DNA of 64,000 nt from Streptomyces sp. CHD11. GTDB taxonomy: Bacteria; Actinomycetota; Actinomycetes; Streptomycetales; Streptomycetaceae. The notes below the pieces were generated by a model. That model made no database searches. It worked only from the letters and a program-made list of their open reading frames with translations, and was not told the origin of the DNA. Every line of letters starts with the position of its first letter. The stretch's first letter is position 1. The stretch spans positions 62,001 to 126,000 of the forward strand of contig NZ_JABTTS010000013.1 of assembly GCF_018638295.1 (NCBI RefSeq), given 5' to 3'. Below are positions 57,591 to 64,000 of the stretch, piece after piece. The position numbers were made by a program, and so were the translations under genes.

Positions 57591-58204
57591 CGACACCACG
57601 CTTTGAAGGTCAGTAGCTGACCTCCGTCGAAGACGAGTCCCACCTTGTTCAGCGGCTGGCGCGGTCCGGCGTGCAGGAAGTGTGTCAGGAGCAGGGGCGG
57701 CGTGTTGAGGGCGAGTTCGAGGCCAGTTTCTTCGACCGCCTCGCGCCGGGCGGTCTGCAGCGGGTCCTCGCCTGGGGCGTCCAAGTTGCCGCCCGGGAAC
57801 TGCCAGAGTCTTGAGCCGTAGACCGAGCGGAGCTGGATGGGCCGGTCGTGCTCGTCGCGAATGTACAGGCAGCCGTACACCGTGTGATGGGGGACGGTCT
57901 GCGCGTACTCCTCGGCTGTCATCGGCATGGGGCGGCCTGGCCGGGCAGGGCGGTGGTCGAACGCGAGGGCGAGAGCGCCGAGGGCTTCCTTGGCCGGCGC
58001 GTAGATGCTGCGGAGGTTGGCGAGCAGTTCGCCGGGCGGCCCGTCCGGGTCGATGCGTGCGGTGTCCTCCGAGCGGAGCAGGTTCTCGAAGGAGGGATAC
58101 GGGGTGATCCGCTGCACGATGATGTCGAGTTCCCGGCCGGTGTCCCGGTCGTGGAAGACGACTGTGTCGGAACCTGTCAAAGCGATCAAGGCAGGTAGAT
58201 CGTT

Positions 58205-59263
58205 CTAACGCTGTGCCGGGATCAGTGGGCCGTCTGGTGCCGGCTTGTTGATCCAGGCCGCTTCGGGGACCTTCGGGGGTTCCGGTGGTTTGCGGACGAA
58301 GCGTTCGGGGTGCTTCGCGTAGACGGCCCGCAGGACGTCGGTGCGCATCTCGCGGAGCTGATCGGCGAGGCCGAAGTGCACGTCGTAGGGGGTGTGCGGG
58401 CCGATTCCGGAGTGGCGGTGCGCCTCGTTGTACCAGGTGAAGAAGCGGGTGCACCACGTCCGGGCGTCCTCGAGAGATCCGAAGCGGTCGGGGAAGTCGT
58501 GCCGGTATTTCAGGGTCTTGTACTGGCTCTCGCTGTAAGGGTTGTCGTTCGACGTCTTCGGGCGCGAATGCGACTTCGTGACGCCGAGGCCGGCCATCAT
58601 CTGGGCGACGTTCTGCGCGACCATCGGGGACCCGCGGTCCGAGTGGATCGTCAACCGGCCTGGCACGATGCCGTACTTGGCGATCGTCTCGGACAGGAAC
58701 CGCTCGGCGAGATCCTTGTTCTCGTGGCCGGCGATCATTCAGCCCACCGTGTAGCGGCTGAAGATGTCGATGATCGTGTAGAGGCAGTAGTAGACGCCTT
58801 TGACCGGTCCCTTCACTTTGGTGATGTCCCAGCTCCAGACCCGGTTCGGGCCCTCGGCGACCAGCTCGGGCACCGTCCGGGGCGGGTGGACGGCCTGGCG
58901 GCGGCGTTCACGGACTTCGCCGCAGCGTCGCAGGAGCCGGTACATCGTCGACTCCGAGCACAGGTAGATGCCCCGGTCGAGGAGGGTGGCGTAGATCTCG
59001 GCGGGTGCCATGTCGGCGAACTCCGGGGAGTGGAGCACGTCGAGGACCCGCATTTCCTCCTCCGGGGTGAGGGCGCGGGGGTGCCGGCGCCGTTCCTGCC
59101 GCGGCCGCTCGGGGGCGGGGCTGCGGCGGTGGTGACGGTAGTAGGTGGCCCGGCTCACGCCGAGCGCGGTGCACGCCTGGACACGTCCGACCAGCCCGGT
59201 GAGCTCTTCGAGGGCCTGATCGCGGGCAGTGTCGAAAGCGTCCGTGGGGCCGGCCTTCGTCAC
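58205..59263 (-). pseudogene. IS3-type orfB (integrase-type transposase) with nonsense codon
   Basis: Two collinear frames: 58739-59263 (RVWSWDITKVKGP, first Asp; ending IDIFSRYTVG) and 58205-58738 (MIAGHENKDLAERFLSE, HSDRGSPM second Asp, NPYSESQYKTLKY Glu). Between them is a TGA at 58739-58741 where a TGG (Trp) is normal (SRYTVGWMIAG). All DDE residues exist, but a full protein needs readthrough. GTGA overlaps orfA. Confidence 0.85.
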
Positions 59264-59706
59264 TTGGTGTTCTCGCCGTTCTGGTTCGGGGCGCTGTCCG
59301 TGGCGAACTGGTCGAGCAGCGCGGAGAGTTTTCCCTGGACCTCAATGACCGTGCGGGCCTTGGCGAGGTCGGCCTCCAGACGGGCCTTCTCCGCCTTCAG
59401 CTTCGCGATCTCCCGCTCCCGCGGGTCCGCCTTCGGCCGTCCGGCCGGCGCGGCGAGCGCCGCCTGGGCGCCCTTGTCCCGCTGTTGCCGCCACGTCGTG
59501 ATCAACGACGAGTACAGGCCCTCCCTGCGCAGCAGGGCACCCTTGCCCCTCTTGTCCAACGTCTCGTACTCCGCGAGGACCCTCGCCTTGTACTCCGCGG
59601 TATACCGGCGCGGACCGGTCGAACGGGCGTCCACCTGCGGATCAGGGGTCCCGTGGTCGTTGGTGCTGGCCACCCGGGCACTACTCCTTCTCCGCCCTCG
59701 ACTCAA
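59260..59706 (-). CDS. IS3-type orfA
   Basis: 148 residues. RRYTAEYKARVLAEYETLDK, GALLRREGLYSSLITTWRQQ is the HTH part; a leucine-zipper-like helix (IAKLKAEKARLEADLAKART) follows. The family needs orfA for end binding. Intact, but its orfB partner is broken. Confidence 0.85.
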   Translation of the reverse strand: MSRGRRRSSARVASTNDHGTPDPQVDARSTGPRRYTAEYKARVLAEYETLDKRGKGALLRREGLYSSLITTWRQQRDKGAQAALAAPAGRPKADPREREIAKLKAEKARLEADLAKARTVIEVQGKLSALLDQFATDSAPNQNGENTK

Positions 59707-59769
59707 TGAATCATCCAGTATGCCTGACTCAACCTATTCTGACAGGGAGGGGCGCCTACAGGTCGGCGA

Positions 59770-59913
59770 TCACCCCGTTGGCCTTTCATGGAGTCCGCTT
59801 CGGTCACCTGCGGAGCCGACACTTTGGCTGGGCGCCCCATACCTGATCTCGAAGGACAGCCGCAGCTCCTCGTCGGTAAGCCCGGCCACCTCCGCAGTCA
59901 CGATCGCCGTCAT
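59770..59913 (-). pseudogene. short gene remnant beside the IS3-type element
   Basis: 47 codons: MTAIVTAEVAGLTDEELRLS followed by FEIRYGAPSQSVGSAGDRSG, a normal-looking N-terminus that ends abruptly near the IS. It may be the start of a gene whose rest was lost with the IS-associated rearrangement. Unknown identity. Confidence 0.35.
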
Positions 59914-60291
59914 GGCATGACCATCCCCATTCAGCCACTCGCGCTTGACCCGCCCAGTCATGGCGCTCTCCGTATTGTCGCAGGACAGGGTGGCAGACTA
60001 CGGACCTCACACCCATCTGGGTAGAGCGCGAAGTGCGGCGCAAAACCGCCTTCATGATTGTTGGAATGCAGGCAGCCTGCCTCCTTTCTGCCGATTGACC
60101 CTGTCATGACCAGAGCCAAAACCCTGTCAGCATTTCGTTCAAGGCTCACCCAATATTTATCTGAGCCCAACAGCAGTGCGACAGAGGTCACTTGCTCAGC
60201 AGCGGTTGCGCGCACCGTATGCACGATTTTCGGCGCTGCCGACTTCGGCCGGGGTTGCAGCAGGGCGGGCACTACCCGCTAGGATCACGGC
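59914..60291. other. non-coding, lower-G+C spacer
   Basis: About 380 bp with no convincing gene. It contains a short inverted repeat (GCAGGC/GCCTGC near 60068) and an A+T-rich patch around 60150-60170 that could hold the promoter of the DUF6153 gene. It separates the insertion-sequence zone from the last operon. Confidence 0.4.
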
Positions 60292-60744
60292 ATGATTACG
60301 GCGCGGTCACCCATTGGTGTGCTGCGGACCCGGGCCTCCCGGGGTCCGCTGCACGTCCTTTGGCTGGCTCTGCTCATGGTGGGCCTGCTGTACGCCCATG
60401 GAGGGAGCTCCGACAGCACCGTCCATCATCTTTCCAGCAGCGGCCTCGTCGCTTCTGTGACCTCGGGCCATGCGGCCGCCGATAACGCCAACCTTTCCCC
60501 GGACATGGCTGAGCCTTTCATAGAGGCGGGTGCGGAGCATCCCGGTGAGAGCTCGTCGCATCCGGGCGAAGAGTGCATGCCGGGACAGCCTCAGCAGGGG
60601 GCTTCCCTGCAGGTTCCCTGCACGGGCGTTGTGAGTCACGGTGCGCTCGAAGGTCAGGTGGCGCACCGTTCTGCCGTCACAGCCGGCGAGGCGAGCGGCC
60701 TTCCTGCGGCCGGTGCGAGAACGACAGGCGTCCTGCGGATCTAG
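60292..60744 (+). CDS. DUF6153-type membrane protein
   Basis: 150 residues: a basic N-terminus, one hydrophobic segment (HVLWLALLMVGLLYAHGG) and an extracytoplasmic, His/Cys-containing tail (HPGEECMPGQPQQG). The LLY-x-HG-x motif at the end of the span is typical of DUF6153, common in Streptomyces next to small His-rich proteins. Possibly metal-related. Confidence 0.7.
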   Translation: MITARSPIGVLRTRASRGPLHVLWLALLMVGLLYAHGGSSDSTVHHLSSSGLVASVTSGHAAADNANLSPDMAEPFIEAGAEHPGESSSHPGEECMPGQPQQGASLQVPCTGVVSHGALEGQVAHRSAVTAGEASGLPAAGARTTGVLRI

Positions 60745-60916
60745 GACTGGATCTTTCCTCAGAGGCGATCGACGGCCAGCGCAATCAGGCTGCGTCATGG
60801 GAGTTGTCCTGTGCGGTGGGCCCGGTGGAACCGGGGCGAGTCACCTATGCAGGTTGCGAACCTCTCTCAACGCTGTCGACGGCCCGTGCCGAGTAATTGA
60901 TCTCAGTCCTTGCTTC

Positions 60917-60943
60917 CTTCTCCTGGAGCGACTCCAGGAGAAG
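60917..60943. promoter_or_regulatory. perfect 12-bp inverted repeat upstream of the last operon
   Basis: CTTCTCCTGGAG, loop CGA, CTCCAGGAGAAG. It lies 173 bp after the DUF6153 stop and 20 bp before the start of the His-rich gene, so it is in its leader or promoter. It may be a terminator, an operator or an mRNA structure that hides the ribosome-binding site. Confidence 0.5.
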
Positions 60944-60962
60944 AGAACCGCACGGAGGAACT

Positions 60963-61385
60963 GTGTCGTTCCACCCCCTCGACATTGTCGATACCACAGG
61001 CGCTCGAATGCGCCGTGCGCTCGTCGTATGTCTTCTTGCCGCGCTGACGGTCGCCGTCATTTGCTGTGCCGTCCATTCTCATACAACAGGCCATTCTCAC
61101 GCTGAGACGTCATCGCTGTCCGAGGCGACGGCAAACGGTGTCGAATTAGCCAGTAACGCGCCTGCGGTGCCGGATTCGGCCGAGGTCTGCGTTCCGGCTG
61201 CCCGCACGCTGAGGGCGGTCCAGGAAGCGGCAGCGTCCAAGATGCCAGTCGGCGCGGTATCGGTCGTGGCCGTTGGCACCGCGTTGAGCATCTGGTCTTC
61301 GATCGCTTCGCGCTGGCGATTGAGAACTCCGTCCATATGCACGGGCCGCTGCACACTCATGCGCGTTTGTTGTTGGCGTCTTTAG
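60963..61385 (+). CDS. small His-rich membrane protein
   Basis: 140 residues from the GTG at 60963, chosen because GGAGG lies 4 nt upstream; an ATG at 61008 lacks such a site. One transmembrane segment (ALVVCLLAALTVAVICCAVH) followed by HSHTTGHSHAE, likely metal-binding, and a Cys-containing tail (CTGRCTLMRVCCWRL). Accompanies DUF6153 genes in similar modules. Function unproven. Confidence 0.6.
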   Translation: MSFHPLDIVDTTGARMRRALVVCLLAALTVAVICCAVHSHTTGHSHAETSSLSEATANGVELASNAPAVPDSAEVCVPAARTLRAVQEAAASKMPVGAVSVVAVGTALSIWSSIASRWRLRTPSICTGRCTLMRVCCWRL

Positions 61386-61516
61386 ACCTCACTCGTGCGG
61401 CCAGGACAACTGGCCGTCGCTGGGCGCTGCCGCTTGGACGGAAAGCTTTTCCCTTCAGGCGCGGCGCCGGGCGAGATGCGTACAGGAACCGTCATCTACG
61501 AACGAGAGTCGAAGAG

Positions 61517-62674
61517 ATGTCCATTCCCCCCACGGCTGAGTCCACGCCGCCCGCTCGTACTGCCCTGTCCGGACTGGTCGGTGACACGCCACTGCTCCGG
61601 GTGTCCGAGCCCTTCACGCAGGATGACCGCGGCTTCTGGGCCAAGCTCGAAGGATTCAACCCCGGCGGCATCAAGGACCGGCCTGCCCTGCACATGGCTG
61701 AGCGCGCCCGCGCACGCGGTGATCTGCGTCCGGGCGCCAGGATCATCGAGTCCACCAGCGGCACGCTCGGTCTGGGCCTGGCGCTGGCCGGCATGGTGTA
61801 TGGCCACCCGGTCACCCTGGTCACCGATCCGGGCTTGGAGATGTCCATGACCCGGCTGCTGACGGCGTACGGGGCGCAGGTCAACGTCGTCTCCGAGCCG
61901 CATCCCACAGGGGGCTGGCAGGAGGCGCGCCGCGAGCGCGTGAAGCAGCTGATGGCCCAGCACTCCGGATCGTGGTGCCCGGACCAGTACAACAACCCGG
62001 ACAACACCACCGCGTACACCCCGCTTGCCCTGGAACTCGCCACCGAGCTGGGCCACATCGACGTGCTGGTGTGCAGTGTGGGCACCGGCGGGCACTCCGC
62101 CGGTGTGTCCCGCGTCCTGCGCCAGCTGTACCCGGAACTGGCGGTCGTCGGCGTCGACACCATCGGCTCGACCATCTTCGGACAGCCGGCCAGGTCACGG
62201 CTGATGCGCGGCCTGGGATCCAGCATCTACCCGCGCAACGTCGCCTACGAGAACTTCAGCGAGGTGCACTGGGTCGCACCCTCCGAGGCGGTGTGGACGT
62301 GCCGCCAGCTTGCGACGTCGCACTACGCGACCGGCGGGTGGAGCGTCGGCGCGGTGGCTCTGGTCGCCGGGTGGCTCGCACGGACGCTGCCCGCCGACAC
62401 CCGCATCGCGGCGGTCTTCCCCGACGGGCCGCAGCGCTATCTCGGCACGGTGTACGACGACGACTTCTGCGCCGCGCACGGACTGCTCGACGGGCCACCG
62501 GCCCTCGAACCGGAGGTCGTCGGCAGGGCGGACGAGAAGGAAGTCGCCCGCTGGACCAGGTGCACGACGGTCGTCGACCCGCTGAAACTCTCCGAAGCCT
62601 CGACGCAGGCAAAGGCCCTGGTGTTGGACGGCGTCTCCGTCACCGAGGGCCAGACGGAGGACGAGGACCGGTGA
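61517..62674 (+). CDS. PLP-dependent cysteine-synthase-like enzyme
   Basis: 385 residues. GDTPLLRVSEPF, the PLP-Lys in FNPGGIKDRPALHM, STSGTLGLGLA (phosphate contact of the substrate loop), VGTGGHSAGVSRVL (phosphate-binding loop) are all family landmarks. An unusual N-terminus and a C-terminal extension of about 60 residues distinguish it from CysK. Coupled by GTGA to an MFS gene, a pairing seen in amino-acid-derived pathways. Confidence 0.86.
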   Translation: MSIPPTAESTPPARTALSGLVGDTPLLRVSEPFTQDDRGFWAKLEGFNPGGIKDRPALHMAERARARGDLRPGARIIESTSGTLGLGLALAGMVYGHPVTLVTDPGLEMSMTRLLTAYGAQVNVVSEPHPTGGWQEARRERVKQLMAQHSGSWCPDQYNNPDNTTAYTPLALELATELGHIDVLVCSVGTGGHSAGVSRVLRQLYPELAVVGVDTIGSTIFGQPARSRLMRGLGSSIYPRNVAYENFSEVHWVAPSEAVWTCRQLATSHYATGGWSVGAVALVAGWLARTLPADTRIAAVFPDGPQRYLGTVYDDDFCAAHGLLDGPPALEPEVVGRADEKEVARWTRCTTVVDPLKLSEASTQAKALVLDGVSVTEGQTEDEDR

Positions 62675-63972
62675 AGGGCACACTCGCGCAGGTTCGTACC
62701 TACGAACGCAGCGTCCAACTGTTGATGATGAACCAGTTCACCATCAACCTCGGCTTCTACATGCTGATGCCGTACCTCGCCGCCCACCTGTCCGGCACCC
62801 TCGGTCTCGCCGGCTGGGTCGTCGGACTGGTCCTGGGCGTACGCAACTTCAGCCAGCAGGGCATGTTCCTGGTCGGCGGCACCCTCGCCGACCGGTTCGG
62901 TTACAAGCCGCTGATCGTGGCGGGCTGTGTCCTGCGGACGCTGGGCTTCGCCACGCTCGGTTTCGTGGACTCGCTGCCGGCCCTGCTGGCCGCCTCCGCG
63001 GCTACCGGCCTGGCCGGAGCCCTGTTCAATCCGGCGGTTCGCGCCTATCTCGCCGCCGACGCGGGTGACCGGCGGGTGGAGGCGTTCGCGCTGTTCAACG
63101 TCTTCTACCAGGCCGGCATCCTGCTCGGCCCCCTGGTGGGCATGGTGCTGACCGGCGTCGACTTCCGCATCACGTGCCTGGTCTCTGCCGGGATCTTCGC
63201 TCTGCTCAGCATCGTGCAGATCCGCAGCCTGCCGACGCGGCGGGCGGACGACGCGAAGGAGGCGAAGGACGGTGAGCGGGAGAGCGTCCTTTCCCAGTGG
63301 CGCGGCATCCTGACCAACCGTCCCTTCCTGCTCTTCTCCGCCGCCATGATCGGGTCGTACGTCCTGTCCTTCCAGGTCTACCTGGCCCTGCCGCTCGAAG
63401 TCCGGCGCCTGGGCGGGCAGGACACCTTCGGCACAGCTGCGGTCGCGCTGCTCTTCGCCGCCTCCGGGCTGAGCACGATCCTCTTCCAGACCAAGGTGAC
63501 AGCCTGGTGCAAGGCCCGGATGGAGCCAGGCCGGGCGCTCAGCTGGGGATTGCTCGCGATGGGCGTGGCCTTCGTCCCGCTGCTGGCGGCCACGGCCGTG
63601 CAAGTACCGGACGGCGGTGTAGGACTGTGGTTGCTCGCAGCAGTGCCCCCAACCTTCGCCGCGCTGTTGCTCGCTCTCGGCACGATGATCGCGTACCCCT
63701 TCGAGATGGACACCATCGTCCGTCTCTCCGGTGACCGGCTCGTGGCCACGCACTACGGGCTGTACAACACCATCTGCGGCGTCGGCATCACCCTGGGCAA
63801 TCTGCTCACCGGAGTGGCGCTGGACGCGGCCCGCGCGGCCGGCATGTCGGCGCTGCCGTGGATCGCGCTGTCCACACTCGGCCTGGCATGCGCCGCGGCC
63901 CTGTTCGGACTGCACCGCAGCGGCCGCCTCGCCTCGCCGCGCGAAGCACAGCCCGAGCCCGCGACAGCCTGA
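62671..63972 (+). CDS. MFS transporter
   Basis: 433 residues, 12 hydrophobic segments, MFS motif A-like loop GGTLADRFGYKPLIV after segment 2. GTG start overlaps the previous stop. Likely exports the product or substrate of the cysteine-synthase-like enzyme. Only 28 bp remain beyond its stop. Confidence 0.86.
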   Translation: MKGTLAQVRTYERSVQLLMMNQFTINLGFYMLMPYLAAHLSGTLGLAGWVVGLVLGVRNFSQQGMFLVGGTLADRFGYKPLIVAGCVLRTLGFATLGFVDSLPALLAASAATGLAGALFNPAVRAYLAADAGDRRVEAFALFNVFYQAGILLGPLVGMVLTGVDFRITCLVSAGIFALLSIVQIRSLPTRRADDAKEAKDGERESVLSQWRGILTNRPFLLFSAAMIGSYVLSFQVYLALPLEVRRLGGQDTFGTAAVALLFAASGLSTILFQTKVTAWCKARMEPGRALSWGLLAMGVAFVPLLAATAVQVPDGGVGLWLLAAVPPTFAALLLALGTMIAYPFEMDTIVRLSGDRLVATHYGLYNTICGVGITLGNLLTGVALDAARAAGMSALPWIALSTLGLACAAALFGLHRSGRLASPREAQPEPATA

Positions 63973-64000
63973 CGAACCGCGGCCCCACGGCAGAGGGGCG

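Larger units (their letters stand above)
56463..57613 (+). mobile_element. IS630-type insertion sequence
   Basis: 1151 bp with perfect 23-bp terminal inverted repeats beginning CTGACCTTCAAAGCGTGGTG (56463-56485 and 57591-57613). It is flanked by TA on both sides (56461-56462, 57614-57615), the target duplication of the IS630/Tc1 group. It holds a two-frame transposase and looks complete and young. Confidence 0.92.
56287..58174 (-). pseudogene. ASCH-NUDIX gene interrupted by an IS630-type element and cut at its 5' end
   Basis: Minus-strand fragments 57614-58174 and 56287-56460 join in frame when the IS and one TA are removed: LNKVGLVFDGGQ-L-TADQLDRIRLDPAEH. The first part has an ASCH-like region (GSDTVVFHDRDTGRELDIIV, YPSFENLLRSED, SIYAPAKEALGALALAF) and a Nudix box (REAVEETGLEL). 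The N-terminal 40 or so residues are missing next to the IS3-type element. It is non-functional here. Confidence 0.82.
58175..59744 (-). mobile_element. IS3-type insertion sequence, probably inactive
   Basis: About 1.57 kb containing orfA and orfB on the minus strand. The ends TGTCA...TGACA with partial further inversion are proposed as termini. Flanking trinucleotides (ACC, GGG) do not match, so target duplication is absent or the boundaries are off by a few bases, which fits an IS-mediated deletion of the neighbouring gene. Confidence 0.7.

Noticed and set aside
58310..59920. 536-codon plus-strand frame
   Set aside because: Antisense to the IS3-type transposase genes.

Overview
The window looks like a large conjugative element, most likely a linear plasmid or an integrated relative, from Streptomyces or a close actinomycete. 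The support is very high G+C with strong third-position G/C bias, actinobacterial families (DUF317, DUF397 with DUF5753-type XRE, WhiB, DUF6112, DUF6153, HxlR) and many GTG and TTG starts. No tRNA, rRNA or CRISPR array was seen.

Region 1 (1-13.1 kb, minus strand) is a type IV secretion-like transfer operon. It holds a VirB4-like ATPase, an SCO6880-type membrane protein, a VirB6/TrbL-like channel protein, a VirB8/TcpC-like protein, a DUF6112 protein and a transglycosylase-NlpC/P60 cell-wall hydrolase, plus small element-specific genes. It continues off the left edge. Region 2 (13.5-28.4 kb, plus strand) is a long divergent accessory block. It contains a DNA methyltransferase, DUF4913, a secreted SH3 protein, two winged-helix regulators, a possible small-molecule cassette (two MFS transporters, an ATP-grasp ligase, a HAD protein), DUF317 proteins and an LAHTG-anchored SpaA-like surface protein, ending at a strong terminator. 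The two blocks diverge from a two-fold symmetric promoter/operator centred at 13353.

Region 3 (28.4-41 kb) carries more DUF317 genes, a lipoprotein, then a minus-strand mobilization and replication operon. In transcription order this is an iteron-bearing Rep-like gene, a zinc-finger protein, a WhiB-like regulator, a DUF2637-type membrane protein, small proteins, MobC and the relaxase. The Rep gene contains direct repeats with core CCGGTTTCCGG, and the same core forms the palindrome at the divergent transfer promoter. The DUF2637-type gene holds an unusually dense GGWCC array.

Region 4 (41-44 kb) is an XRE / ImmA-IrrE protease / MAB_1171c-like membrane protein / PAP2-like module. Region 5 (44.7-54.1 kb, minus strand) is the most unusual part: eleven tightly packed, often ATGA-overlapping genes. 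They encode a radical SAM/SPASM enzyme, a 2OG-Fe(II) oxygenase, a 56-residue peptide, an HExxH protein, a nucleotidyltransferase-fold protein, a D-2-hydroxyacid dehydrogenase, a TylF-like methyltransferase, a NUDIX protein, a PEP-mutase-like protein with EDS in place of EDK, a dTMP-kinase-like protein and an unknown protein. This suggests a peptide- or phosphonate-type natural product pathway. It is preceded by an anti-sigma-like ATPase gene, with an XRE/DUF397 pair diverging next to it.

Region 6 (56-60 kb) is a mobile-element graveyard: an IS630-type element cleanly inserted at TA in an ASCH-NUDIX gene, and an IS3-type element whose orfB has a nonsense codon. Region 7 (60.3-64 kb) is a DUF6153 / His-rich membrane protein / cysteine-synthase-like / MFS module.
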